From Lachnospiraceae bacterium AC2031 (GTDB taxonomy: Bacteria; Bacillota; Clostridia; Lachnospirales; Lachnospiraceae): 64,000 nt of DNA. Each line of letters opens with the position of its first letter. Positions within the stretch are counted from its first letter, which is position 1. A model generated the notes under the pieces. It was not told the DNA's origin and did no database searches. It worked only from the letters and a program-made list of their open reading frames with translations. The stretch covers positions 2,270,001 through 2,334,000 of the forward strand of contig JIAB01000001.1 in NCBI GenBank assembly GCA_000687975.1. The letters are read 5' to 3'. Shown in pieces: positions 33,536 to 41,837 of this stretch. The translations under genes were made by a program, and so were the position numbers.

Positions 33536-34058
33536 CAAGCTGATGCTTGACTTTATTGTTCCAGAAGACATTCCTACAGACGATATGTTTATGGAACAGG
33601 TCACGACTTTTATGGAGCAGCACCTGAAGGCCAATCTCCGCAATGAAGAAGAGAAGACTCTTACAAAGGCGATGATCAACAACTACACCAAGAACAAGCT
33701 TATGCCACCGCCTGTAAAGAAGAGATATTCCCGTGAGCATCTGATATTCCTCATCTACATTTATTACATGAAAAATGTGATGAGCATCAGTGACATACAG
33801 AAGATGATGGAACCCCTTATGTCAGAAGATATGACAGATGAGAAGCTCTACGATATTTATAAAAAGACCTTTGAAATGGAAAAGGCAGAATATTTTAATA
33901 TCGAAGACAGCGTTATCGAAGCCTCTCGTATCACAGATAGAAAGCTTCCAAAGTCAGAGGATGAGCGTCTTAATAAGATGCTTTACATATTTATGCTGGG
34001 TTATGATGTATACAGCAAGAAGCGACTTATTGAAAAACTTATTGACGAACTCGACTAA
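33453..34058 (+). CDS. DUF1836 protein
   Basis: 201 residues from ATG 33453 (GGAG 6 bases upstream), overlapping the CNNM gene end by 83 bases. After a charged N-terminus, the DUF1836 core begins at FIVPEDIPTDDMFMEQVTTF and includes LTKAMINNYTKNKLMPPP and EHLIFLIYIYYMKNVMSI. It looks like a MerR/HTH-related DNA-binding domain; the role is unknown. Confidence 0.85.
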   Translation: MERKNQEKKINQKLEREKEQELKKEIRDKLMLDFIVPEDIPTDDMFMEQVTTFMEQHLKANLRNEEEKTLTKAMINNYTKNKLMPPPVKKRYSREHLIFLIYIYYMKNVMSISDIQKMMEPLMSEDMTDEKLYDIYKKTFEMEKAEYFNIEDSVIEASRITDRKLPKSEDERLNKMLYIFMLGYDVYSKKRLIEKLIDELD

Positions 34059-34067
34059 TTTATTATA

Positions 34068-34090
34068 GAGTATCGCTTGCGACACTCTAC
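34068..34090 (+). other. Hairpin in the ABC-F leader
   Basis: AGAGTaTCGC-TT-GCGAcACTCT, arms interrupted by one A/C mismatch, no T-run, ending 4 bases before the ribosome site of 34105. It could modulate translation or end the upstream mRNA weakly. Confidence 0.4.
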
Positions 34091-34104
34091 AAAAGGAGAA
34101 AATT

Positions 34105-35733
34105 ATGATAAGTGCAAACAACATATCACTAAGATTTGGTAAGAAAGCCCTGTTCGAAGAAGTTAACATTACCTTTTCCCCAGGTAACTGTTACGGTCTT
34201 ATAGGAGCAAATGGAGCCGGCAAATCTACATTTCTTAAGATTCTGTCTGGCGAACTTGAGTCTACAACTGGTGACGTAACTATGGATCCAGGCGAGAGAC
34301 TTTCAGTGCTTGAGCAGGACCACTTCAAGTATGATGAGTATTCAGTAATGGATACAGTAATCATGGGTAACAAAAGACTTTACGATATAATGAAGGAAAA
34401 GGATGCTATCTACGCAAAGGAAGACTTCACAGACGCAGACGGCGAGAGAGCTGCTGAGCTTGAGACAGAATTCGCTGAGATGGATGGCTGGAACGCAGAG
34501 GTAGATGCTGCGACTCTTCTTAATGGTCTCGGTGTTGAGACAGAATATCACTATATGACTATGGGAGATCTGGAGGACAGCCTTAAGGTCAAGGTTCTTC
34601 TTGCAAAGGCCCTCTTTGGTAATCCAGACGTACTTCTCCTCGATGAGCCTACAAACCACCTGGATATGGATGCTATCCTCTGGCTCGAGGAGTTCCTTAT
34701 AAACTTTGAAAATACTGTAATCGTTGTCAGCCATGACAGATACTTCCTTAACAAGGTCTGCACACATACAGCCGATCTCGACTATGGAAAGATCCAGATC
34801 TATGCTGGTAACTACGACTTCTGGTATGAGTCAAGTCAGCTGATGATCCGTCAGATGAAGGAAGCAAACAAGAAGAAGGAAGAGCAGATCAAGGAACTTA
34901 AAGAGTTCATCGCTCGTTTCTCCGCTAATGCTTCAAAGTCAAAGCAGGCAACATCACGTAAGAAGGCACTTGAGAAGATCGAACTTGAGGAAATCAAGCC
35001 ATCAAGCCGTAAATATCCATTTATCGACTTCAGACCTAACCGCGAGATCGGAAATGAGGTCCTCACAGTTTCACATCTTTCGAAGACAGTTGACGGAGTT
35101 AAGCTCCTTGACGATGTATCATTTACAGTAGGAAGAGAAGATAAGATAGCATTTGTAGGTCCTAAGACACAGGCTACAACAATGCTTTTCAAGATACTTG
35201 CTGGCGAAGAAGAGCCAGATGAGGGAGAATACAAATGGGGTGTTACAACATCTCAGGGTTACTTCCCTAAGGACAACACAAAGGAATTCGACAACGATCT
35301 TGTAATCGTTGACTGGCTTACACAGTTCTCAGAAGAGAAGGATGCAACATATGTACGTGGCTTCCTTGGAAGAATGCTCTTCAGAGGCGAGGATGGAATC
35401 AAGAAGGTTAAGGTTCTTTCCGGAGGTGAGAAGGTTAGATGCCTTCTTTCCAAGCTTATGATCATGGGAACTAACGTTCTCATCCTTGACGAGCCTACAA
35501 ACCACCTGGATATGGAGGCAATCACATCCCTCAACAACGGACTTATCAAGTTCCCAGGCGTTGTACTCTTTGCTTGTCAGGACCACCAGTTCATCCAGAC
35601 TACTGCAAATCGTATCATGGAGCTAACAGATACAGGCCTCATCGACAAGCAGTGCACATACGACGAGTACCTCGAGAACGATGAACTCGCTCGTAAGAGA
35701 CAGGTAATGAACTACGATTCATCCGCAGATTGA
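34105..35733 (+). CDS. ABC-F family ATPase (YbiT/YkpA-like)
   Basis: 542 residues with two ATP-binding cassettes and no TM, joined by a basic linker (about 240-310). ABC-F proteins act on the ribosome. NBD1: Walker A GANGAGKST (about 35-43), signature degenerate (LEDSLKVKVLLA), Walker B VLLLDEPTNHLD. NBD2: the Walker A is GPKTQATT (352-359), with Thr358 replacing the Lys; signature LSGGEKVRCLLS and Walker B VLILDEPTNHLD are intact. Both Walker B glutamates are present. Housekeeping-type ABC-F rather than a clear resistance factor. AAAGGAG precedes the ATG. Confidence 0.92.
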   Translation: MISANNISLRFGKKALFEEVNITFSPGNCYGLIGANGAGKSTFLKILSGELESTTGDVTMDPGERLSVLEQDHFKYDEYSVMDTVIMGNKRLYDIMKEKDAIYAKEDFTDADGERAAELETEFAEMDGWNAEVDAATLLNGLGVETEYHYMTMGDLEDSLKVKVLLAKALFGNPDVLLLDEPTNHLDMDAILWLEEFLINFENTVIVVSHDRYFLNKVCTHTADLDYGKIQIYAGNYDFWYESSQLMIRQMKEANKKKEEQIKELKEFIARFSANASKSKQATSRKKALEKIELEEIKPSSRKYPFIDFRPNREIGNEVLTVSHLSKTVDGVKLLDDVSFTVGREDKIAFVGPKTQATTMLFKILAGEEEPDEGEYKWGVTTSQGYFPKDNTKEFDNDLVIVDWLTQFSEEKDATYVRGFLGRMLFRGEDGIKKVKVLSGGEKVRCLLSKLMIMGTNVLILDEPTNHLDMEAITSLNNGLIKFPGVVLFACQDHQFIQTTANRIMELTDTGLIDKQCTYDEYLENDELARKRQVMNYDSSAD

Positions 35734-35739
35734 TAAATC

Positions 35740-36069
35740 CCGCGGCAAGCTAGTGAAACTATCTGCTCGCGATTCAGTGGTATATACCTCCGAATCACGC
35801 AAGCAATTTTCTAAATATTTCGAGAAAACTTCGGGAGCTACTAACGCTCGGCTAAAACTCGCAAAAAACCTTCCTATGAGACCCGACTACCGTCGGGAAC
35901 AAGGAAGGTTTTTTTACTCAGACAAGACCGCTCGCTAAGTAGCTCAGCGAAGTTGTCTCTTCATATTTTACGAAAATTGTGCTATCGATTCTTCGGTATA
36001 TCCACTGACCTCGCGAGCAAGCTGTCTAAAACGATGCATAGTCGCACAAGTTTGTCCAGCTTGCCGTGG
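35740..36069. repeat. ~330-bp foldback (long imperfect inverted repeat)
   Basis: This 347-bp gap holds no credible gene. Terminal arms CCGCGGCAAGCT (35740-35751) and AGCTTGCCGTGG (36058-36069) are inverted copies; inner segments also match in reverse complement: CTGCTCGCG with CGCGAGCAAG, CAGTGGTATATACC with GGTATATCCACTG, GAGCTAC with GTAGCTC. The centre is a strong hairpin (35863-35914). It lies between convergent genes. Confidence 0.8.
35863..35915. terminator. Bidirectional terminator at the centre of the foldback
   Basis: AAAAAACCTTCC / GGAAGGTTTTTT (35863-35874, 35903-35914) with an inner CCCGAC-TACC-GTCGGG stem. Confidence 0.85.
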
Positions 36070-36080
36070 AATAGTTGGAA

Positions 36081-36848
36081 TTATGGGAAGAGGTAGTTCA
36101 GGAAGTCCTGGACGCGGTCGTGGTTATCCTGCTGGTCGCCAGGGAATCCAATGTATACCTGATCGTAGCCGAGGTTCAGGTCTTTGATAAACTGTAGGTC
36201 TGATACATCGATGACCATCTCGGTGTCTTTGCCCTCCATGTTTTTGAGGGTTACGATACGGTCTTTTACCTTTGCGTAGGTCTCAGCGTCTAGATATTTG
36301 TCTAGTGGATAGTAGATATCCAGTGCTGCACATCCGTCTGCACCGTCTTTATCGGCGAAGATTACGTCATAGTAGTCGGAGGTTGCCATGGTTGCGAAAT
36401 TGATGTAGATCTGGCTGTTTCCGTTGCCTTCGTAGCCTTCAGCGTATTCTTTGCCTGAGATTGTTACGTTGGTGTCGCCTTTTACGCGGCATCCCTTGAA
36501 TTTTCCTATATCTTTGGCGTATTGTTCCATGGTGTCCAGGTTGAAATCAAACTGGTTGCCACAGTTTATTACTACATATGATATTGTGAGAGGACGAGTG
36601 TTCTCGTAGATGGTCCGTCCCAGCCATATGCCGAATCCAAGGATTATGGCGGAGAAAATGATCACTTCTTTATAATAGTATAGAAGATATTTGAACTTCT
36701 CTTTCTTGGACATATCTTCCATAGTTTCGCGTAATTTTTCTTTTTTATACTTCCTTCTGTCCTTTCGTGAAAGGGATTTCATCTCGAGGCGGTCATCGAT
36801 TGTTCTCTCGATAGGTTTCTCCTCGAGTTCGGGTGTCATATGGCGCAT
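36081..36848 (-). CDS. Single-TM extracytoplasmic protein, unknown function
   Basis: 255 residues. A charged cytoplasmic N-terminus (1-60), one TM (about 62-80: EVIIFSAIILGFGIWLG) and an outer domain with DYYDVIFADKDGADGCAALDIYYPLDKYL. The architecture is a type II membrane anchor. AAGGAG lies 11 bases before the start. It is divergent from the sugar ABC importer, so a link to sugar uptake is possible but unproven. No family recognised. Confidence 0.75.
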   Translation of the reverse strand: MRHMTPELEEKPIERTIDDRLEMKSLSRKDRRKYKKEKLRETMEDMSKKEKFKYLLYYYKEVIIFSAIILGFGIWLGRTIYENTRPLTISYVVINCGNQFDFNLDTMEQYAKDIGKFKGCRVKGDTNVTISGKEYAEGYEGNGNSQIYINFATMATSDYYDVIFADKDGADGCAALDIYYPLDKYLDAETYAKVKDRIVTLKNMEGKDTEMVIDVSDLQFIKDLNLGYDQVYIGFPGDQQDNHDRVQDFLNYLFP

Positions 36849-37023
36849 TTATGATAGTCTCCTTGGAAAAATATTAAAAATCTGCATTTTTGGTACTTTT
36901 TACTAATAATTTCACATTTTAGCATATATTATGAAAGTATGACAAATGTTTTTCAAAACCATGACAATTCGATAACACTTGTTTAATATGTACAAATTGT
37001 AGTATAAAAATAAAAAAAAGTAC

Positions 37024-37052
37024 TTGCATTATTGTCTAACTTGCCATATAAT
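37024..37052 (+). promoter_or_regulatory. Promoter of the sugar ABC importer operon
   Basis: TTGCAT (37024-37029), 17-nt spacer, TATAAT (37047-37052). The same TTGCATTAT/17/TATAAT form occurs at 40771-40799. Confidence 0.75.
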
Positions 37053-37093
37053 GCATTTTGTCACTGGGGAGAAACGGTGACAATGTCGAAAGG

Positions 37094-37125
37094 TTGTTAA
37101 TTTCGCATATATGCAAAGTTAACAA
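37094..37125. promoter_or_regulatory. 32-bp palindrome in the importer leader
   Basis: TTGTTAAtTTc-GCATATATGC-AAaGTTAACAA type imperfect palindrome, about 35-65 bases after the probable transcription start. It may be a repressor site or an RNA hairpin. Confidence 0.5.
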
Positions 37126-37266
37126 TAACGCCAATTTGATACTGAGCGAGATGAGGATCGAATTGAGGTGGATTTAGAGGTTTTGAACTTCTGATTAAAC
37201 CGACGTGAGATAGGAGTCGAGTAAGGTATCCGGACACACACAAATACAAAAAAGGAGGGTTTTTTT

Positions 37267-38733
37267 GTGAAAAAGTTCAAAAAGGCAATGGCACTTTCAC
37301 TTGCACTCGCTATGGGTCTTTCACTTGTAGCTTGTGGCGGAAGTACTGAAGACACAACAGAGGCAACAGAGGCAGAGACAACAGAGGCAGCTACAGAGGC
37401 TGACGAAGACACAACAGAGGCTGACGAAGACACAACAGAGGCATCTCAGACAGAGGCAGCTGAGGCTGATCTTTCAGGAGATGGTAAGGTTCTTAACATC
37501 CAGTGCTGGAATGATGAGTTCGCTAACAGACTTAAGGATCACTATCCAGGTTATGTAGCTAACGATCCAGACGATGCTACAGCTGGTGGTAAGATTGGTG
37601 ACATCGAAGTTAAGTTCACAGTAACACCTTCAGATGACAACGCTTACCAGAACAACCTTGATGCTGTTCTTCCAGAGAACGCTGATGCAGCTGATGATGA
37701 TAAGGTTGACCTTTTCCTCGTTGAGGCTGACTATGCACTTAAGTATGTAAATACTGATTTATGTATGCCAGTTGCTGATCTTGGTATTGATGTTGATAGC
37801 GAGCTTGCTAATCAGTATCAGTATACAAAGGATATCGTAACAGATGCTGATGGAAACCTTAAGGGTGTTTCATGGCAGGGATGTCCTGGTGTACTTATCT
37901 ACAACAGAGAGGCAGCTAAGGAAGTTCTTGGTTCAGATGATCCTGATACAGTTCAGGAAGCAGTTAAGGACTGGGATACATTCAACGCTACAGCTAAGGA
38001 TATGAACGAAGCTGGTTACAAGATTACTGCAACAGCTAACGATACATATCGTACATTCTCAAACAACGTTTCAACTCCATGGGTAGTTGATGGTAAGATC
38101 CAGGTTGATGACAACATCAAGGCTTGGGTTGATATGTCTAAGGAGCAGGTTGATGCTGGTTACACAGGAACAGCTGATCTTTGGTCAGATGACTGGTCAA
38201 AGGGATTCTATCCAGATGGTAAGGTATTCTGCTACTTTGGCCCAGCTTGGTTAATTAACTTCTGTATGAACGCTGATGATCCAGAGTCAGTTGCTGGACA
38301 GGGCGGCTGGGGCGCTACAACAGGTCCTCAGGGCTTCTACTGGGGCGGTACATGGATCTGTGCAGCTAACGGAACAGATAACCCAGCACTCGTTGCTGAT
38401 ATCATCAGAAAGCTTACAACAGACGAAGATATCATGACAGGTATCGTTAAGGCTGATAGCGATTTCGTTAACAACAAGCCAGCTATGGAAGCAGCAGCTA
38501 CAGATGATAGCTATGCATTCGACGTACTTGGCGGACAGAACCCACTTTCAATGTTCTGTGAGGGTGCTGATAAGATCGATCTTTCAAACCTTTCAGAGTA
38601 TGATCAGGGTTGTAACGAGTCATTCCAGGCAGCTATGAAGGATTACTTCGAAGGTAACACAGCTACATATGAAGAGGCACTTGATGCATTCTACACATCT
38701 GTAACAGAGAAGTATCCAGAGCTTTCATACTAA
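37267..38733 (+). CDS. Sugar ABC transporter substrate-binding lipoprotein
   Basis: 488 residues starting at GTG (37267) with AAAGGAGGG 8 bases upstream. Lipoprotein signal: basic N-terminus, hydrophobic core and lipobox LVACGG (Cys about 24). A Thr/Glu/Asp-rich linker of about 45 residues tethers a family-1 (MalE-like) solute-binding domain (about 75-488). It captures an oligosaccharide outside the cell for the two permeases that follow. An attenuating hairpin at 38784 probably keeps binding protein expression above the permeases. Confidence 0.92.
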   Translation: MKKFKKAMALSLALAMGLSLVACGGSTEDTTEATEAETTEAATEADEDTTEADEDTTEASQTEAAEADLSGDGKVLNIQCWNDEFANRLKDHYPGYVANDPDDATAGGKIGDIEVKFTVTPSDDNAYQNNLDAVLPENADAADDDKVDLFLVEADYALKYVNTDLCMPVADLGIDVDSELANQYQYTKDIVTDADGNLKGVSWQGCPGVLIYNREAAKEVLGSDDPDTVQEAVKDWDTFNATAKDMNEAGYKITATANDTYRTFSNNVSTPWVVDGKIQVDDNIKAWVDMSKEQVDAGYTGTADLWSDDWSKGFYPDGKVFCYFGPAWLINFCMNADDPESVAGQGGWGATTGPQGFYWGGTWICAANGTDNPALVADIIRKLTTDEDIMTGIVKADSDFVNNKPAMEAAATDDSYAFDVLGGQNPLSMFCEGADKIDLSNLSEYDQGCNESFQAAMKDYFEGNTATYEEALDAFYTSVTEKYPELSY

Positions 38734-38783
38734 GATTCATTCTAAGCTATTGCTTAAAAGGTTTTTGACCTAAAAAAAATTAC

Positions 38784-38823
38784 AGCGTGCCTTCTTGGCA
38801 TTACCCAAGAGGCACGCTTTAAT
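38784..38823 (+). terminator. Hairpin between binding protein and permease genes
   Basis: AGCGTGCCTTCTTGG / CCAAGAGGCACGCT with a CATTAC loop and a short T-run; likely a partial terminator or mRNA-stabilising structure. Confidence 0.75.
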
Positions 38824-38882
38824 TAACTTTATTATACTTTTATACACATATCATTTCTAAAAGGTATAGCGGAGGTTGCAGA

Positions 38883-39797
38883 ATGAATAATAAGAAAAAT
38901 GGAAACGTTGTGCGCTATAACCGTTGGGGCTACTTTTTTCTGATTCCTTTTGTTGTAGTTTTCATTATTTTCCAGCTTATTCCACTGGTATCTACAATTT
39001 ACAACAGTTTCTTTGAACATTACTTTAAGAATGGTCTTACAGAAGTTGGACCAACATTTATTGGACTCGAAAATTACAAGTCACTATTTACAGGTAGTGA
39101 CGTGTTTAAATTCTTTGGTAATACAATGATCATGTGGATCATGGGCTTCATACCACAGATCGTTGTAGCACTTCTGCTGGCAGCATGGTTCTCAGATCCA
39201 TCACTTCGTATTAAGGGTCGTCCATTCTTCCAGTCAGTTATATATCTTCCAAACCTTATCATGGCATCTGCATTTGCAATGTTATTCTTTACATTGTTCT
39301 CAGATTCAGGTCCTATTAACTCAATGCTTCAGAGCTTAGGTATCCTTAGTGAACCATATAAGTTCCTTTCTCATACATCAAGTGCGAGATGGCTTGTTGC
39401 ATTTATGAACTTCCTGATGTGGTTTGGTAATACAACAATCCTGCTTCTTGCAGGTATGCTTGGTATAGATACATCTCTGTACGAGGCAGCTGAGGTTGAC
39501 GGTGCTACCGCAACTCAGATCTTCTTTAGGATAACACTTCCAATCTTAAGACCTATCCTGATTTATGTAATGATTACATCACTTATCGGTGGTCTTCAGA
39601 TGTTCGACGTACCTCAGATTCTTACAAATGGTGAAGGTAACCCTACTAGAACAACTATGACTCTTATTATGTTCCTTAACAAGCACCTTTATAGTAAGAA
39701 CTATGGTATGGGTGGTGCCCTTTCAGTAATTCTATTCATCATTACTGGTATCTTAAGTCTTATAGTATTTAAGTTTAACCAGCAGAGTGATAAGTAA
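38883..39797 (+). CDS. Sugar ABC transporter permease, MalF/MsmF type
   Basis: 304 residues with about six TM segments starting at residue 16. The EAA loop is EAAEVDGATATQIFFRITLPIL (about 200-221, key residues E-A-A...D-G-A...I-T-L-P), which docks onto an ATPase. AGCGGAGG precedes the ATG. It pairs with the next gene. Confidence 0.93.
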   Translation: MNNKKNGNVVRYNRWGYFFLIPFVVVFIIFQLIPLVSTIYNSFFEHYFKNGLTEVGPTFIGLENYKSLFTGSDVFKFFGNTMIMWIMGFIPQIVVALLLAAWFSDPSLRIKGRPFFQSVIYLPNLIMASAFAMLFFTLFSDSGPINSMLQSLGILSEPYKFLSHTSSARWLVAFMNFLMWFGNTTILLLAGMLGIDTSLYEAAEVDGATATQIFFRITLPILRPILIYVMITSLIGGLQMFDVPQILTNGEGNPTRTTMTLIMFLNKHLYSKNYGMGGALSVILFIITGILSLIVFKFNQQSDK

Positions 39798-39809
39798 AGG
39801 AGGGGACAC

Positions 39810-40676
39810 ATGGAACACATAGAAGATAATAGAAATCAAGGTATGAATATTCATGCCAGACGTATACTTGCGTATGTAGTCCTCATATTAGTTACAATTA
39901 TGTGTCTGTTCTGGTTCTATGTACTTTTTGTAAATGCTACTAGATCTAAGTCAGACCTTAATAAGGGATTTACTGTAATTCCTGGAACACACATGGTTAA
40001 AAACCTTTACAACCTGTTCCACAACAGTAATCTTCCTATTATTAGAGGACTTCTTAACAGTTTGATCGTTTCACTTTGTACTGCAGGACTTAGTACATAC
40101 TTCTCAACAATGACAGCATTTGCTATCCATGCATATGATTTCAAGCTTAAGAAGTTTATGTTCACATTTATTCTTGCAATCATGATGATTCCTACACAGG
40201 TTACTGCTCTTGGATTCCTGAACTTACTTCGTAAGATTAAGCTTATGGATTCATTTATACCACTTATTGTGCCAGCTATTGCTGCACCTGCGGTATTCTT
40301 CTATATGAAGCAGTACATGGAGGCTAACATACCTCTGGATCTTATGGAATCAGCCCGAATAGATGGTGCGGGAGAGTTCCTGATATTTAACAAGATTGCA
40401 TTCCCGCTTATGAAGCCAGCTATTGCTGTACAGGCTATCTTCACATTCGTATCAAGCTGGAATAACTACTTCACTCCAGCACTTGTACTTAAGTCAGATA
40501 CAAAGAAGACACTGCCTATCCTTATAGCTATGCTTCGTTCAGCTGACTTTCTGAAGTTCGATATGGGTCAGGTTTATATGTTCATTGCAATGTCAATCTT
40601 ACCGGTTATCGTTGTATATATATTCATGGCTAAGAATATCGTTGCTGGTATGACGGTCGGAGCCGTTAAGGGTTAA
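39810..40676 (+). CDS. Sugar ABC transporter permease, MalG/MsmG type
   Basis: 288 residues, six TM segments; EAA loop MESARIDGAGEFLIFNKIAFP (about 179-199; key D-G-A). 12 bases after the first permease gene with GGAGG. No ATPase gene accompanies the operon; a shared MsmX-type ATPase elsewhere would be expected for this family. Confidence 0.93.
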   Translation: MEHIEDNRNQGMNIHARRILAYVVLILVTIMCLFWFYVLFVNATRSKSDLNKGFTVIPGTHMVKNLYNLFHNSNLPIIRGLLNSLIVSLCTAGLSTYFSTMTAFAIHAYDFKLKKFMFTFILAIMMIPTQVTALGFLNLLRKIKLMDSFIPLIVPAIAAPAVFFYMKQYMEANIPLDLMESARIDGAGEFLIFNKIAFPLMKPAIAVQAIFTFVSSWNNYFTPALVLKSDTKKTLPILIAMLRSADFLKFDMGQVYMFIAMSILPVIVVYIFMAKNIVAGMTVGAVKG

Positions 40677-40703
40677 GCTGTTAATAAATCAATATGAATT
40701 TTT

Positions 40704-40738
40704 AGAGGATTCGCAACTTGCGAGTCCTCTTTTTTTTG
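40704..40738 (+). terminator. Terminator of the sugar importer operon
   Basis: AGAGGAtTCGCAA-C-TTGCGAgTCCTCT followed by eight T. Confidence 0.92.
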
Positions 40739-40770
40739 TTAATAAACTATATAGTCTTCGGGCAAGTGGT

Positions 40771-40799
40771 TTGCATTATATGAGTAAATAAAGTATAAT
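40771..40799 (+). promoter_or_regulatory. Promoter of the YesL-like gene
   Basis: TTGCAT (40771-40776), 17-nt spacer, TATAAT (40794-40799). Shares the TTGCATTAT start with the importer promoter. Confidence 0.75.
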
Positions 40800-40838
40800 G
40801 TGGTTCATTGTCTATAAGAAAAGACTAGGAGTTTATTC

Positions 40839-41717
40839 ATGTCCAAGAATAAAGAAAATAAGAATAATAAAGATAAGAATATTGCTGAGAAGATAGCTGG
40901 CGCTGAGAATGTTGTAGAGAAAGGCACAGAAGCTAAGGGTGCTCAGGAGATTCAGAATGAGTCTACTGAACCAGTAAGTACTATAGAAGAGGATGATGAG
41001 CCAGCTGTACCTCTTTCTCGAGGTCAGAAGTTCTTCCGTTTGTTTGATAAATTTGGCGATCTTTTTGTACTGAATATATATTTCTTTGTTACTTGTATTC
41101 CGATAATTACTATTGGCGCAGCGTTTACGGCTTTATATTCAGTAACTAACAAGATGGTAAATGATAAAGAAGGCGGAATCAGAGACGAGTATTTTAAGGC
41201 GTTTAAAGCTAATCTGAAGCAGGGTATAGCTATATGGATAATAGACTTAATTGTTATTTATGCTATGTATCTTCAGTATGCTTATATTGTGCTGAATGAT
41301 AATCAGGCTGTAAGGTATCTGTACGTAATACTGGGCTTCGAATTTGTTGTATTTGCATTTGCCTTTCCACTTCAGTGGCCTATGGTGGCAAGATATGAGA
41401 ATACGGTGTGGGCTCTGATCAGGAATTCCTTTATATTTGCGCTGACAAACCTAGGAACCTGGTTCAAGATGTTCTACATTTGGTTATTCCCAGTTGTGCT
41501 TTATTTCCTGAATGTTAAGATTTTCGTTTATACCTGGTTCCTATGGGCACTTATTCTTACGTCTGTCTTTGCATATACATGTTCTATGTTCCTCGTGAAG
41601 TTCTATGAGAAGCTGGAGAATCCTGAAAAGGTGGCAGAAGAGGCGCAGGAACTTAAAAATGTGAAGAAAATGAGTAAAGAAATGCAGAAAAATAAGAAGG
41701 CTGCAAAGAAAAAATAA
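40839..41717 (+). CDS. YesL-type (DUF624) membrane protein
   Basis: 292 residues. Charged, repetitive N-terminus (1-60), then the DUF624 core FFRLFDKFGDLFVLNIYFF (about 66-84) and five TM segments to about residue 255; Lys/Glu-rich tail. YesL family genes sit beside carbohydrate ABC importers in many Firmicutes, as here, but their role is unclear. Own promoter and terminator. Confidence 0.85.
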   Translation: MSKNKENKNNKDKNIAEKIAGAENVVEKGTEAKGAQEIQNESTEPVSTIEEDDEPAVPLSRGQKFFRLFDKFGDLFVLNIYFFVTCIPIITIGAAFTALYSVTNKMVNDKEGGIRDEYFKAFKANLKQGIAIWIIDLIVIYAMYLQYAYIVLNDNQAVRYLYVILGFEFVVFAFAFPLQWPMVARYENTVWALIRNSFIFALTNLGTWFKMFYIWLFPVVLYFLNVKIFVYTWFLWALILTSVFAYTCSMFLVKFYEKLENPEKVAEEAQELKNVKKMSKEMQKNKKAAKKK

Positions 41718-41750
41718 AGAAAATCAAAAAAATTTAAAAGAAAAAGAGGA

Positions 41751-41793
41751 AAACCGTCCGTTTTGTTTAATAATAAAAATGGACGGTCTTTTC
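41751..41793 (+). terminator. Terminator after the YesL-like gene
   Basis: AAACCGTCC / GGACGGTCTT with a long A/T loop, then TTTTC. Confidence 0.82.
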
Positions 41794-41837
41794 TTGTAAT
41801 AGAAAAGAAGTTATTTTTGGGGATGGGGTTTTAAAAT

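Larger units (their letters stand above)
36849..37266. other. 418-bp intergenic region with promoter and structured leader
   Basis: No coding potential seen. It contains the promoter at 37024-37052 and a ~205-nt leader with a GTCAC...GTGAC stem (about 37060-37081), a 32-bp palindrome at 37094-37125 and a GGTTT...AAACC inverted repeat (about 37177-37199). No known riboswitch class was recognised. Confidence 0.6.

Noticed and set aside
35753-35938. Open frame of 61 codons between the ABC-F gene and the foldback centre
   Set aside because: It runs through the arms of the foldback and its central terminator, has no ribosome site and no recognisable protein features.
37060-37266. Known riboswitch in the sugar importer leader
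   Set aside because: Stems are visible, but I could not match a known aptamer core.
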